From Gimesia benthica (GTDB lineage Bacteria > Planctomycetota > Planctomycetia > Planctomycetales > Planctomycetaceae): a stretch of 64,000 bases of DNA. A program made the position numbers and the translations under genes. Below, in pieces: positions 27,781-37,832 of this stretch. The notes beneath the pieces are model-generated. The model was given only the letters and a program-made list of their open reading frames with translations. It did no database searches and had not been told where the DNA came from. Position 1 is the stretch's first letter, and the number at the start of each line of letters is the position of its first letter. The stretch spans positions 3,256,501 through 3,320,500 of the forward strand of contig NZ_CP043930.1 in the NCBI RefSeq assembly GCF_009720525.1. The letters are read 5' to 3'.

Positions 27781-27885
27781 GACGCTTGCCAGCTGAAAGA
27801 GACAAAAATGCCACAGCAGCTATCTTAGCATAGATCGTAGTAAAAGAAATCAGAGAACAGGAGATTAACCCGTTTATTAACAGTC

Positions 27886-27937
27886 GTGAAAACAAAACGA
27901 CTCTGCCCGGCTCTGTGATTTCCCACAGCCGGGCAGA
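27886..27937 (-). terminator. hairpin terminator after the PVC dehydrogenase gene
   Basis: On the minus strand a GC-rich stem (TCTGCCCGG / CCGGGCAGA extended by CTGTG / CACAG) is followed by CGTTTTGTTTT. It lies 34 bases past the stop at 27971. Confidence 0.65.
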
Positions 27938-27970
27938 CACTCGTTGGACAATAGAATCAGCGGATGACGC

Positions 27971-30900
27971 TTACAGACTGGCCTTTTTGATCGGCTTGGC
28001 CTGCTTGAGCGTCGTCAGATATTCGACGATGTTAATCAGCTCTTCTTCCGTCAGTACCTTCTGCAGATCAGCCGGCATCAGCGAGACTTTCTGTTGAATC
28101 ACTTCTTCGACGTCATCCATTTTAAAGGTACGGGCAATGGCTTCGGCATCCTTGATCGTGATGGCGTCGTCGGTTTTATTGACCAGCAGACCATTCACCA
28201 CGTTACCCGAGACCAGAATCACCGTGTACGCTTCGAAGTTATGACTGATCCCGGCACTGGGGTACAGGATCGATTCAAACAACGCCTCGCGGCTCAGCTT
28301 CTTGCCGATCTCGGAGAGATCCGGGCCGACCTCTTTCCCCATGCCATTCACCACGTGGCACTTGGCACAGGTCCCCTTGGTGTTGAACATCACCCGACCA
28401 TCGACTACATCCCCCTTCATGCCCGCCAGCACATTGATCGGTGGCAAAGGCTTGTTATTCCGGGTGGGAGGTGCGGGGAACAGCTTCGCAGCCCGTTCCT
28501 TGACGTCCTTCATGATCGTGGAAGACATGGCAGCAGCAGCCGTCTGTTCCAGCTGGGGATCCACTTTGCCCTTCTCAGCCAGATCCAGTAACGCGTGCGC
28601 TCCCGGACGGGATTTCGCAACCGCCCTCACGGCTTCGCGTCGATCGACCAGTGGTTCCTCTGGGTCCTGGATGATTGAGAGCAGAATCTTATTGGCACCA
28701 TTATGGGCGGCATTTCCCAGCGCCCAGATCAGGTCCAGTTTCTGATTCTGTTCTTTTTCGTTATCCCGCTTGCTGTTCAGCGCTTTTTGAATCAGGGCAT
28801 TCTGCTTCAGAGTCAGAGCCGCACGAATCGCATCGACGGCGGTCTGTGACTTGCCGGAATGGCTGCCCAGCTTTACCAGTTCGGGATAGTATTCCTTCGC
28901 TTTGAACTTTTCGACCAGCTTGATGAACTCGGGAGTCCCCCGGCTGCTGTCGATCACCTGGTTCAATGCCTGCTGATATTTTTTATCGCTGGTGACGACA
29001 TTCGCTGACATCCGCGATAAAGCTTCCGCGATGATGTAGGTTTCCCGTTTTTGATTCCCGTCTTCCTTGAACAGAGACAGTTCGGCGACGGCTGCGTTCT
29101 TTTCTTTACCGGGGATGAAATCCAGAGCACGGAAGTAGCGCGGCAGCGCCGCCTGCTGCGTCTGGGGATCTTCAATGATTTTCACCAGGTACGGAATCGC
29201 CAGCGGAATTTTAGATCGCCAGAGCAGATCTCGACCGACCGGGGTATTCCAGTTGTCACCCGCCTGCTTGAGCCAGGCAGTCATGAACTTCTTTTCCTGC
29301 CCGTCCATGCCGATCCCGAGTGCTTCCAGATACCAGCGATCTTTACCATTGTACTGATCGACGAGCGTCGCCCAGAGTTCCGGTGCTGCGGGCGATTTAC
29401 TGTGATGCAGGGCAATCGCACATTCGCGGCGTACCTGGGGTGAGTCATCGTGAGCCAGCTGTTTCACGAAGGGAATCACATCCAGCTTGTAACGACGTGC
29501 CACCCGCAATCCGGTGATGCGGATATCGGGATTCTTATCTTTGATCGCCAGAGAAACATAGTCTCCGGCTTTTCCATCAATACCAGCTAACAGCCAGAGG
29601 GCGCGAGCGCGGAACCTCTGGTTGTCAGACTGATAGAGTTCTTCCAGTTGTGGCTGTGCTTCTGCCTGCAGTTCGTGCAGCTTGTTCCAGGCAAGATAAC
29701 GGGTCGCGACATTGGGACTCTTGATGCCGGCAATCGCGCCTTCGATAGTACTCAGATCCAGTTTTTGAAACTGATATTTTGCATCCGGAGGAGCAATGCG
29801 GAAGATTCGACCCCGTTCCTGGTCGCCAATCCGGTGTCCGCCGACGCCCGGATCGTACCAGTCTGCGACAAACAGAGAACCATCGGGGGCGATACACACA
29901 TCGGAGGGACGAAACCATTTGTCCTTTTCACTGGTAATAATATTGGCGATCTCGGCTTCATAACCGGCGCCTTCTTTTTTCACCGGATACGCACGGACCA
30001 CATTCGGACCGGCGTCAGAATGAATGATTTCATTCCGGTACTTCTCCGGCAGTAGAGCACCTTCATAGACACAGATCCCGGTCGGGGATCCCGCACCGGT
30101 CTGCAGCAGGTTGGGAACGACACCCGGATCGCGGAGATGCCAGTGACGTAGAGGAATTTCTTCGTGCATGCCGGTTCGCGGCGTTTTCCAGCGGGCCCCG
30201 GTCAGCTGATCGAGATAACCGTAGTTTCCGAATTCCATCACGTAGTTAATGCGGACACCACGGTTACCATCATCGTCATTGTCTGACTGCCAGAGGGTAC
30301 CGAAGGAATCGACGGTCACTTCGTAGTTATTACGGAAGTTATGGGCGAGTACTTCGAAGTCGCTGCCGTCCAGGTTACAGCGAAAGACCATCCCACCCCA
30401 GTAAGGTTTTCCGTTATCCAGCACGGGGCGACCATCGCGTTCCAGAATCGGTTTGCCTGCCGCATCGAAGACCTGCTTCCCTGAGTTCCCGAAGTTCCAG
30501 TAGAGCCGACCATCCGGACCGAAGACCGACGCATGCGCCGAGTGATCATGTTCGCCCCCCGCCACTTTGAAGAGCAGCTCTTTTTTATCAGCCTTACCGT
30601 CGTTATCTTCGTCAGTAAACAGGAAAACATTCGGAGAGGCAGCCACGATGACCTTATTCCCCAGCACACAGATTCCCTGTGAACCGTTGATGTCATTTCC
30701 CTGGTAGAACACTTTCGACTCATCGGCTTTGCCGTCGCCATTCGTATCTTCGAGAATGACAATCCGGTCCCCGGCTTCGCGTGTGGGGATGTTTCGGATC
30801 CCGGCACGGTAATTGACGACTTCACAGATCCAGATGCGGCCCTGTGCATCGACGTCCATGCTGGAGGGACTGCTGATGCGGGGTTCGGAGGCAAACAGTG

Positions 30901-31039
30901 TCGCCTTCAGCCCCGGTGCCACGGTCAAATTGGGCACGGCCTGGTCGGCGTCGTGCTCCGACTGCGCGAACAGTGAGGAACCTGTCAGAGAGGTTGAGAA
31001 AAACAGAGCCGGAATAATGGCAAGCCAACGGTAGTTCAT
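27971..31039 (-). CDS. PVC-type membrane-bound dehydrogenase with HEAT repeats and C-terminal haem c domain
   Basis: A 1022-residue exported protein of the large family seen in Planctomycetes and Verrucomicrobia (TIGR02604 plus TIGR02603). The signal peptide ends near GSSLFAQ. Residues about 35-430 form a quinoprotein/NHL-like beta-propeller (LKATLFASEPRISSPSSMDVDAQGRIW; PSDVCIAPDGSLFVADWYDP). Residues about 430-850 are HEAT-like helical repeats. Near residue 905 the CAKCH haem c motif lies in a small cytochrome domain with a distal Met region (ILYPSAGISHNFEAY, VSLMPADL). Members are thought to oxidise sugars or related compounds in the periplasm, passing electrons to the haem, but direct evidence is scarce. 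It follows the DUF1080-ThuA gene by 67 bases and is probably in the same operon. Confidence 0.92.
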   Translation of the reverse strand: MNYRWLAIIPALFFSTSLTGSSLFAQSEHDADQAVPNLTVAPGLKATLFASEPRISSPSSMDVDAQGRIWICEVVNYRAGIRNIPTREAGDRIVILEDTNGDGKADESKVFYQGNDINGSQGICVLGNKVIVAASPNVFLFTDEDNDGKADKKELLFKVAGGEHDHSAHASVFGPDGRLYWNFGNSGKQVFDAAGKPILERDGRPVLDNGKPYWGGMVFRCNLDGSDFEVLAHNFRNNYEVTVDSFGTLWQSDNDDDGNRGVRINYVMEFGNYGYLDQLTGARWKTPRTGMHEEIPLRHWHLRDPGVVPNLLQTGAGSPTGICVYEGALLPEKYRNEIIHSDAGPNVVRAYPVKKEGAGYEAEIANIITSEKDKWFRPSDVCIAPDGSLFVADWYDPGVGGHRIGDQERGRIFRIAPPDAKYQFQKLDLSTIEGAIAGIKSPNVATRYLAWNKLHELQAEAQPQLEELYQSDNQRFRARALWLLAGIDGKAGDYVSLAIKDKNPDIRITGLRVARRYKLDVIPFVKQLAHDDSPQVRRECAIALHHSKSPAAPELWATLVDQYNGKDRWYLEALGIGMDGQEKKFMTAWLKQAGDNWNTPVGRDLLWRSKIPLAIPYLVKIIEDPQTQQAALPRYFRALDFIPGKEKNAAVAELSLFKEDGNQKRETYIIAEALSRMSANVVTSDKKYQQALNQVIDSSRGTPEFIKLVEKFKAKEYYPELVKLGSHSGKSQTAVDAIRAALTLKQNALIQKALNSKRDNEKEQNQKLDLIWALGNAAHNGANKILLSIIQDPEEPLVDRREAVRAVAKSRPGAHALLDLAEKGKVDPQLEQTAAAAMSSTIMKDVKERAAKLFPAPPTRNNKPLPPINVLAGMKGDVVDGRVMFNTKGTCAKCHVVNGMGKEVGPDLSEIGKKLSREALFESILYPSAGISHNFEAYTVILVSGNVVNGLLVNKTDDAITIKDAEAIARTFKMDDVEEVIQQKVSLMPADLQKVLTEEELINIVEYLTTLKQAKPIKKASL

Positions 31040-31106
31040 GGAGTCAGTTTCCTTATGTTATTTCAGTAGCTGTCTCAAATCGGTGTTCTGTTGCAGAAAA
31101 ACTCGC

Positions 31107-32717
31107 CTATTGATTCCACTGAGCGAGCAGGGCTTTGATGCGTGCGGGGTTAAAGTTATCCGGCTGTGGATAATCCTGGTTGGCTTCCAGTTGCTCCAGG
31201 GTTACCGGAGCCGAAGCCACCCCATCGGCTGGCACATCCACCTGGGCAGACCAGGCGATGGCATTCAGCACCAGTTTGCGAAAATCATCGTTGCCCCAGT
31301 TCCAGTGAAAGTGACCGCCGGTAAAACCAAAACCGCGACCACCGTCCGGACGCTCATAGGCCCAGGCCATGTGCTGAGGCTGTCCGATGGTTTTCCGCAC
31401 AGCCGGATTACCGCTGTGAGCCCCATCGGGACGTTTGAGTGTTTCTTTGGGAGGCACTGCGGTCAGGATCGGATCGACGTTTTTCATCTCCGGCTGAAAC
31501 CGCATGTGGTAGTACCATTCATCGTTGATGGAAAATGGTTTGACGCCATTCGCGATCGGATGTGCGGGCAGACTTTTATAGTCGGCGGTCCAGTGCGGAT
31601 TGACCGACCACCACTCTTCAAAATAACCGCCGATCCAGCGCAGGAAGGCGTCCCCGGATTTCCCCTTGGGAACTTCCACCCCATAGTGAATGTTAACCAT
31701 CCCCACGCCCTGCTTTGCCAGTTCGTCGAGTTCGTCCAGGTGCTCGTTGTAAGGATGACGGCCACCCCCATCGCAGTAAATGACGATGGAATCAGCGTCA
31801 TCCAGAATCGAAGCGTCTTTCGGCCAGCCTTCGGTGACCACGGTGGCTTCGATATTCAAACCACTGTTGTTCAATGCCTCAGCCAGCAGCATGCAGCCGG
31901 CACGATGTTCGTGTGCCCCGTAACCGTGACTTTTTTTACCGGCGATAAGGACGACTTTTTTTTTAGCGCCATCAGTGGATGACGTCTCCTTAGAGGCCGG
32001 CAGTTCTTTGAGTTGAATATCGCGGAACTGAACTTCCATCGGAGGACCGGCGTGCAACTGCAGTGCAATCAGCCCTTTGTCGCGTCGCATGTCGACATCG
32101 TTGTCGGTCACGTCGACCGTGGTAATGCCGTTGATCTTGTGAATGAAATGATTACCGCGGGCGATGATGTGATAGTCATTCCAGTCTTCTTTTTTGATGT
32201 GCTTCTGAATCTCATCAGTATCACCGACAGAACCGACCACCTTGGGTTTGTGATTCTTGCCGATCACAGTCTTCTCGCCCCGCAGCGCGAGAATGCCGCG
32301 AAACTTTTCGCCATAGAGAATTCCCGAATACTTATCGCCGGCTTCCATGTCGGCCTGGTAACCGCCGATCCGCCACTTGTCTGCACCTTTGACGGGGAAG
32401 CTGCGATACTGGATTCCTGAATTATGTCCGATGATTTTGTACTGCAGTTTCAGTTCAAAATCGCCAGGCTCGCCTCCACGCCAGATGATGAAGGTATTCC
32501 CCTGTGTCGGATTGTCCTTGGTGGTGATTCCCGTGATCGCCCCATCTTTAACAGACCAGAAACGGGGATCGCCGTCCCAGTTCTTCAAAGTCTTGCCATC
32601 AAAGATTGGTTGAAACCCTTTGTCCTCCGCCTGCAGCAACTGGGGCGTTGCCAGTATCAGACAAATCAGAGAGCAGAAAAGTGAGGTGTGAATACGAAAC
32701 AAGCGCTGTGACGTCAT
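31107..32717 (-). CDS. secreted DUF1080 (3-keto-disaccharide hydrolase-like) and ThuA-like fusion
   Basis: A 536-residue exported protein. After a signal peptide ending near LLQA comes a DUF1080 domain (about residues 34-225; FQPIFDGKTLKNWDGD...FWSVKDGAITG, FIIWRGGEPGDFELKLQYK). Its relatives include hydrolases of 3-keto-sugars. Residues about 245-500 form a ThuA-like glutamine-amidotransferase-like fold (KVVLIAGKKSHGYGAHEH, GVGMVNIHYG, GFGFTGGHFHWNWGND). ThuA is tied to 3-keto-trehalose utilisation. The pairing with the downstream dehydrogenase suggests oxidation of a disaccharide to a 3-keto form and its cleavage. GGAGGG six bases before the ATG is a strong site. The exact sugar is unknown. 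Confidence 0.9.
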   Translation of the reverse strand: MTSQRLFRIHTSLFCSLICLILATPQLLQAEDKGFQPIFDGKTLKNWDGDPRFWSVKDGAITGITTKDNPTQGNTFIIWRGGEPGDFELKLQYKIIGHNSGIQYRSFPVKGADKWRIGGYQADMEAGDKYSGILYGEKFRGILALRGEKTVIGKNHKPKVVGSVGDTDEIQKHIKKEDWNDYHIIARGNHFIHKINGITTVDVTDNDVDMRRDKGLIALQLHAGPPMEVQFRDIQLKELPASKETSSTDGAKKKVVLIAGKKSHGYGAHEHRAGCMLLAEALNNSGLNIEATVVTEGWPKDASILDDADSIVIYCDGGGRHPYNEHLDELDELAKQGVGMVNIHYGVEVPKGKSGDAFLRWIGGYFEEWWSVNPHWTADYKSLPAHPIANGVKPFSINDEWYYHMRFQPEMKNVDPILTAVPPKETLKRPDGAHSGNPAVRKTIGQPQHMAWAYERPDGGRGFGFTGGHFHWNWGNDDFRKLVLNAIAWSAQVDVPADGVASAPVTLEQLEANQDYPQPDNFNPARIKALLAQWNQ

Positions 32718-32940
32718 TTGTCCCTCCGGGAAGATGATTCGAAGTCGTTATGTGCCGTGGATTGTGATGTTGGCAGGCGCAGCTGAAACAGCCGGTATGA
32801 ATTTATCTTCCTATCTTAAACAGCCGGGGGGATGGGAAGCTAGCGTGAAAGACCGGAATAGCCAATAGATAAGATTGTTAAGTAATTCGCCCCTGATCAG
32901 TAGTGTGAGCGGCGGAATGCCCGACTCACGTTCTGTGCAT

Positions 32941-32967
32941 AAAAAAAGGCGCTGTTGCCAGCGCCTT
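32941..32967 (-). terminator. intrinsic terminator after phosphofructokinase
   Basis: Minus strand: a nine-base-pair stem AAGGCGCTG / CAGCGCCTT with a four-base loop is followed by a run of T (AAAAAAA on plus at 32941-32947), 31 bases past the stop. Confidence 0.88.
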
Positions 32968-32997
32968 GACTCTTGTGACTTTGATCCTATTGATCGA

Positions 32998-34032
32998 CTA
33001 TTGCAGGAAGACTTCTGCTTCTTCGAGGAAGTTCTTCTCGAGTGCCCGCATCTCGCCCACAGCGTCAGCCAGAGCAACGGGAACGATGGAAGTACCCCGC
33101 AGAGCCACCATGTAACCGAAGTGATGCTTCAATGCGAGCCAGCCGGCGTGAACGCCGCAACGGGTTCCGAGTACGCGGTCTGCTGCACTGGGAGAACCAC
33201 CACGCTGCAGGTGACCGAGGGTCACGTGACGGGTTTCGAAACCGGTCCGGTCTTCGATCATCTTGGCAACGGTTTCACCAATGCCGCCCAGCTTGACGTG
33301 ACCGAAGTCGTCGACTTCACCATCCTGGGTGACCACGCCTTCTTCTTCGTTGAACTGTGCACCTTCGCTGACGATGATGATGCCGTACATCTTGCCGTTA
33401 GCGCGACGCTTTTTCAGAACTTCGACCATGCGATCCATTTCGATGGGCACTTCGGGAACCAGCGTGTAATCGGCGGCGGTTGCCAATCCGGAGAACAGCG
33501 CGATCCAGCCTGCATGACGGCCCATGGTTTCGACAACCATGATCCGGCGGTGCGATTCGGCTGTGGTCCGCAGACGGTCAACGGCTTCCATCACGATGTT
33601 GATGGAAGTGTCAAAACCGAAGGTCACATCGGTGGAGCTCAGGTCGTTGTCGATTGTCTTGGGACAGCCGATCACGGGCAGCTTGTAATCGTTCCACAGT
33701 TTGTTCGCGACACCGAGGGTGTCATCACCACCGATGGCGATCAGGCAGTCGAGGCCCAGACGCTCGAAGGTTTCGCGTACTTTAGGAACATCTTCTGCTT
33801 CGTTCTTGTAGGGGTTCGTACGGGAAGAACCGAGGATGGTTCCCCCTTTGAAAATGATGTCGTCAGTGTTTTCCGAATTCAGTTCGATGTAGTTGCCTTC
33901 GATGGCTCCCCGCCAGCCTTCCAGCAGGCCGTAGACTTCGCCACCAGCATTGCAGATCACGCGGACGGCACCGCGGATTACCGGGTTCAAACCAGGACAG
34001 TCACCACCACCAGTTAAAATACCAACTCTCAT
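32998..34032 (-). CDS. 6-phosphofructokinase, PPi-type active-site residues
   Basis: Phosphorylates fructose 6-phosphate in glycolysis. The 344 residues have the PFK fold: [12 protein letters not shown] at the N-terminus, the substrate loop [10 protein letters not shown] (121-131), and [11 protein letters not shown] near 170. The nucleotide-loop position reads GGDD (101-104) and the next motif reads PKTIDND. ATP-dependent PFKs have Gly at both variable positions (GGDGS, PGTIDND). Asp104 with Lys after the Pro is the pattern of pyrophosphate-dependent enzymes, so I favour PPi-PFK, reversible in both directions. AGGAAGAAT precedes the ATG. It is monocistronic with its own terminator, and lies downstream of accC with a 217-base gap. 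Confidence 0.93.
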   Translation of the reverse strand: MRVGILTGGGDCPGLNPVIRGAVRVICNAGGEVYGLLEGWRGAIEGNYIELNSENTDDIIFKGGTILGSSRTNPYKNEAEDVPKVRETFERLGLDCLIAIGGDDTLGVANKLWNDYKLPVIGCPKTIDNDLSSTDVTFGFDTSINIVMEAVDRLRTTAESHRRIMVVETMGRHAGWIALFSGLATAADYTLVPEVPIEMDRMVEVLKKRRANGKMYGIIIVSEGAQFNEEEGVVTQDGEVDDFGHVKLGGIGETVAKMIEDRTGFETRHVTLGHLQRGGSPSAADRVLGTRCGVHAGWLALKHHFGYMVALRGTSIVPVALADAVGEMRALEKNFLEEAEVFLQ

Positions 34033-34249
34033 TATTCTTCCTGTTATCTGTTCGTAAAAGTAAGGCCTCCGGTCAGTGACTGAGGCTCAAAAATGTACCA
34101 TACCACAACTAGAGATGAGCGAACTTCGGTCTGATCTCCAGATTCGTTCTGACATCAGGGGACTCTCTCTGCGGAACCACGAACGCAGTTTCCACGAGCC
34201 TGTCACAATACAGAACCATCCGTGATCATCAACTTCAACCGGCCGGCGA

Positions 34250-35587
34250 TTACCAGGTACGTTCAATGAACGTGGTATCGACTTTACCTTCAATAAAGGC
34301 CGAATGATTGAAGATCTTCTTCGCCAGAGGAATTGTCGTTTTAATCCCTTCAATGACGAACTCATCCAGACATCGACGCATACACGCCAGTGACTCCTCG
34401 CGTGTCGGCCGATGCACGATCAGCTTGCCAATCAGGGAGTCATAATAAGGGCCGACGGTATAGCCCTCATAGATATGCGAATCAAACCGCACTCCGGGAC
34501 CTGAGGGAACGCGCAGTTTGGTGATCTTACCCGGCGAACCCCGGAAATCATTGTCGGGGTCTTCGGCATTGATACGCAGTTCAATTGCGGAGCCATTGCA
34601 GGGAACGTTCTTCTGCTTCAGTTCCAGTTTTTCGCCTGCCGCAACACGGATCTGCTGCTTGATCAGGTCGAGCCCCGTCACCTCTTCGCTCACGGGATGT
34701 TCCACCTGAATACGGGCATTGACTTCGATGAAGTAGAACTGGTTATCCGGCCCTACCAAGAACTCGACCGTACCGGCATTGGTATAACCGGCTTCTTCGA
34801 TCAGGCGGCAGGCCGCTTTACAGATTTCTTCGCGAACCGACTGAGGCAGGTTCGGAGCCGGGCTCTCTTCCACCAGCTTCTGGTGACGACGCTGCAGACT
34901 GCAGTCCCGCTCCCAGAGGTGGAGTACGGTGCCATGATTGTCCGCGAGGATCTGGACTTCCACGTGCCGTGGATTCTCGATGTATTTCTCAATGTAAACG
35001 CCGGAATTTTTGAATGCGGCTTCCGCTTCGGCAGCGGCTGCTTTCAGACCGGCTTTCAGCGAAATGTCATTCCGGGCGACTCGCATCCCTTTACCACCAC
35101 CGCCGGCGGTAGCCTTGATCAGTACGGGATAACCGATCTCCTGGGCCACCCGCAGGGCTTCGGCTTCGTCGGTAACCAGACCTTCGGTACCCGGCGAAAC
35201 AGGTACGTTGGCATTTTTGGCAATTTCACGTGCCGAGACTTTATCGCCCAGCTGTGCCATTGCTTCGTGGGGAGGTCCGATGAATTCGATGTTACAGCTC
35301 CGACAGACTTCCGCAAAATGCGCGTTTTCTGCCAGGAACCCGTAGCCGGGGTGAATCGCCTGCACGTTACCGATTTCAGCAGCACTGATAATCCGGTTGA
35401 TCATCAGGTAACTGTCGGTCGCTGCAGCAGGTCCGATACAGTAGGCTTCGTCAGCCAGTGAGAGGTAGTGAGCACCACGATCTGCTTCACTGAAGACCGC
35501 GACTGTCTCAATGCCCATTTCACGACAGGCACGAATCACTCGCAGTGCGATTTCTCCTCGGTTGGCAACCAGTATTCTCTGAAACAT
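34250..35587 (-). CDS. accC: acetyl-CoA carboxylase, biotin carboxylase subunit
   Basis: Carboxylates the biotin of AccB at the expense of ATP, the first half-reaction of malonyl-CoA synthesis. At 445 residues it is the normal AccC size. It starts with [20 protein letters not shown]. It has the [10 protein letters not shown] motif, the ATP-grasp Gly-rich loop [12 protein letters not shown] near 160, the metal/ATP motif [16 protein letters not shown] near 275-290 and RINAEDP near 335. It is immediately downstream of accB (75 bases) on the same strand, the usual accBC order. No clear Shine-Dalgarno precedes the ATG. Confidence 0.96.
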   Translation of the reverse strand: MFQRILVANRGEIALRVIRACREMGIETVAVFSEADRGAHYLSLADEAYCIGPAAATDSYLMINRIISAAEIGNVQAIHPGYGFLAENAHFAEVCRSCNIEFIGPPHEAMAQLGDKVSAREIAKNANVPVSPGTEGLVTDEAEALRVAQEIGYPVLIKATAGGGGKGMRVARNDISLKAGLKAAAAEAEAAFKNSGVYIEKYIENPRHVEVQILADNHGTVLHLWERDCSLQRRHQKLVEESPAPNLPQSVREEICKAACRLIEEAGYTNAGTVEFLVGPDNQFYFIEVNARIQVEHPVSEEVTGLDLIKQQIRVAAGEKLELKQKNVPCNGSAIELRINAEDPDNDFRGSPGKITKLRVPSGPGVRFDSHIYEGYTVGPYYDSLIGKLIVHRPTREESLACMRRCLDEFVIEGIKTTIPLAKKIFNHSAFIEGKVDTTFIERTW

Positions 35588-35662
35588 ATGTTTTGACTTG
35601 GTAAAAGGATCCTACATCTGACATTCCGATCGCGACCGGCGACCATGGTACGACAACGGGTC

Positions 35663-36166
35663 TCAGCCCTGGCTGATTCTGAACAGGGGCTGGCCGAATT
35701 CGACCGCTTCACCATCTTTGACCAGAACCTCGCTGATGGTACCATTGAGCTCGGCGGGAATCTGATTGAAGACCTTCATCGCCTCGACAATGCAGACAAT
35801 CGTATCAGCGCTGACTTTGGATCCTACACTGACGAACGGTGGATCATCGGGACTGGGTGAGGAATAAAAGGTCCCCACGGTCGGGCTCTTGATGGCAGGC
35901 CCCGAATCAGCAGCAGGAGTTGCTTCCTGAGGTGCCGGCGCCGGAGCGGCAGGAGCCGCTGCAACGGGTTGCGGAACCGCTTGAGGAACAGCATGCGTTG
36001 CGGGAACCATGGAAATGGTTTCCTGGGGACCGCGACGCAGCTTCCAGGTTTCTTCGCCCCGCTTCAGATTGACTTCCGTCAATCCGTGCTTTTCCATCAT
36101 TTCAAACAGTGTCTGAAGTTTTTCCAAATCGAAAGGCTCGCCTTTCGGCACCTCGTTCTTTGCCAT
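35663..36166 (-). CDS. accB: acetyl-CoA carboxylase biotin carboxyl carrier protein
   Basis: Carries biotin between AccC and the carboxyltransferase. Of 167 residues, the N-terminal helix region ([21 protein letters not shown]) is followed by an Ala/Pro-rich flexible linker (about residues 55-90) and a C-terminal biotinyl domain. That domain has the PMVGTF-like [19 protein letters not shown] and the biotinylation site VEAMKVFN. The domain order and linker are typical. AAGGTAGG before the ATG supports the start. A 390-base gap separates it from the upstream peptidase gene, so it probably has its own promoter. Confidence 0.95.
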   Translation of the reverse strand: MAKNEVPKGEPFDLEKLQTLFEMMEKHGLTEVNLKRGEETWKLRRGPQETISMVPATHAVPQAVPQPVAAAPAAPAPAPQEATPAADSGPAIKSPTVGTFYSSPSPDDPPFVSVGSKVSADTIVCIVEAMKVFNQIPAELNGTISEVLVKDGEAVEFGQPLFRISQG

Positions 36167-36555
36167 TGACCTACCTTATTTCATATTCTCAAGCTGCACG
36201 TGCTTTGCCTGCTGTAATGAGGGCATTCAACGCTCACTGCTGCCAGTGGTGCGTTCCGGTTTCTTGAAGAATCAAATTGATGCCGGGAAAGGATCGCATT
36301 CACTGATTGCGCGCACTATCTACCCTGTCTGACTTGTGTTGGGAGAGATTCTAAGCCAAAACCCCCGAGAATACCAAGCGCAACCGGGAAGTTTCTGCAA
36401 TAAAATCAGGCAGAGCCCCAACATCCATAACCCTTTTAAATAAGAGACTTACGTCAGTTTTTCTTACTTATTACGATCAGAGAACTTCTGACGCCACTCG
36501 AAAATGGAGCGCAGGCCTGCCTGCCCATGTACATTGTAATAGGCTTCTCGCGAAA
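36167..36555. other. gap upstream of accB
   Basis: No gene seen in 389 bases. It probably holds the accBC promoter; short A/T-rich blocks around 36430-36470 could contribute, but I see no clear -35/-10 pair or known riboswitch. Confidence 0.35.
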
Positions 36556-37653
36556 TTAAACCAGCGCCGACTCATAATCCTTGGGAACGCTGGTCAAGAC
36601 CTCATGTCCGCTCCGGGTCACCAGCACATCATCTTCAATGCGGACGCCCCCCCAGCCCGGCAGATAGATGCCCGGTTCCACCGTAACAATCATCCCCGGC
36701 TTGAGTTCGGTCTCGACATTGCCCCCCAGTCGAGGGCCTTCGTGAATGTCCAGGCCAATACCGTGGCCCAGGCTGTGGGTAAACTGTTTGCCGAAGCCGG
36801 CCTTGTTGATGACTTTCCGTGCGACCTGGTCGACGTCTTTGCAGAGAGCCCCGGGCTTAATGGCTTTAATCGCGGCCAGCTGCGCCTGCAGTACCGTATT
36901 GTAGACCTTCTTCAGTTTCGAGGGAGCCCGATCACGGATGATCATCCGAGTCAGGTCGCTGCGATACCCTTTCTGGGTCATCGCCCCCCAGTCCACCAGC
37001 ATAAACGGGGATTCGCCAATCAGCTTTTCCGTGGGGATCGCATGCGGCAGAGCTGATCGCTCTCCTACAGCCACGATCGGATCGAAGGCCGCCTGTCGCG
37101 CACCAAACCGCCGCATCGCGTGTTCCAGTTCGTGCGCTCCCTGCAGTTCGGTCATCTCATTGGTCAACAGTGCACGAAAGACTTCAAAGCCGCGCTGCGC
37201 CTGATCGACGGCTTCGCGGATCTCCTGGATCTCGGAGGCATCTTTGACCATCCGCAGTTCTTCCACCACATTCGATACCGGGTTCCACTGAATAGCCGGT
37301 GTAATTCCAGTCAACGCATCAAGCAGATCGCAGGTCACGACATGGCTCTCCAGTCCCACTTTGGTGAGATGCGACTTTTTCAGGACCTGCTCCAGGGCCA
37401 CGATCATCGATTCCGTCGGCTTGCGAATGTGGACATCCAGTCCCGGGCATTCCTCTTCCAGCTGCGTGGTATATCGTCCATCGCTGATCAGGACGGTCTG
37501 ATCTTTGCCAATCAGCAGATAACTGGAATCACCGCTGAAACCGGTTAAATACGTAACATTCGTTTCACTGGTTACCAGCAAGGCCTCGGCCCCGATCCGT
37601 TTGATCTGTGAAATCAGTTTTTTCTGCCTGGCGCCCAGATAGTCTTTACTCAT
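36556..37653 (-). CDS. M24 Xaa-Pro aminopeptidase/dipeptidase
   Basis: Cleaves Xaa-Pro bonds in peptides; cytosolic. Of 365 residues, the first 125 form the creatinase N-terminal domain and the rest the pita-bread fold. Metal ligands appear as VDWGAMTQKGYRSDLTR (two Asp), HSLGHGIGLDIHEGP (His), TVEPGIYLPGWGGVRIEDDV (Glu, Glu). AAGGGA lies at a good distance from ATG 37653, whereas ATG 37662 abuts it. I therefore prefer the shorter start. Xaa-Pro peptidases are often beside efp and accBC in bacteria; efp is missing here. It is divergent from the metal ATPase. Confidence 0.93.
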   Translation of the reverse strand: MSKDYLGARQKKLISQIKRIGAEALLVTSETNVTYLTGFSGDSSYLLIGKDQTVLISDGRYTTQLEEECPGLDVHIRKPTESMIVALEQVLKKSHLTKVGLESHVVTCDLLDALTGITPAIQWNPVSNVVEELRMVKDASEIQEIREAVDQAQRGFEVFRALLTNEMTELQGAHELEHAMRRFGARQAAFDPIVAVGERSALPHAIPTEKLIGESPFMLVDWGAMTQKGYRSDLTRMIIRDRAPSKLKKVYNTVLQAQLAAIKAIKPGALCKDVDQVARKVINKAGFGKQFTHSLGHGIGLDIHEGPRLGGNVETELKPGMIVTVEPGIYLPGWGGVRIEDDVLVTRSGHEVLTSVPKDYESALV

Positions 37654-37832
37654 TGTCGTCATTCCCTTCAGCGGCTGTTTGAATCGGGGTCCTGTTATTC
37701 CTTATATCTGAGCAGGATCTTATCCCTTTTCAGGAATTTTGCGAAGAAAAAAAACCGAAGTTTTTGTTTGCATTCCTCAAGTGCTATGATTGAAACAACA
37801 GAATCAGATCTTCCCACATCCCTTCATTCTGA

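Noticed and set aside
31038-31982. A 314-residue plus-strand frame
   Set aside because: It is antisense to the ThuA domain of the DUF1080 fusion and has no start signal.
32875-34017. A 380-residue plus-strand open frame
   Set aside because: It is antisense to the phosphofructokinase, which has complete catalytic motifs; the frame shows no family pattern.
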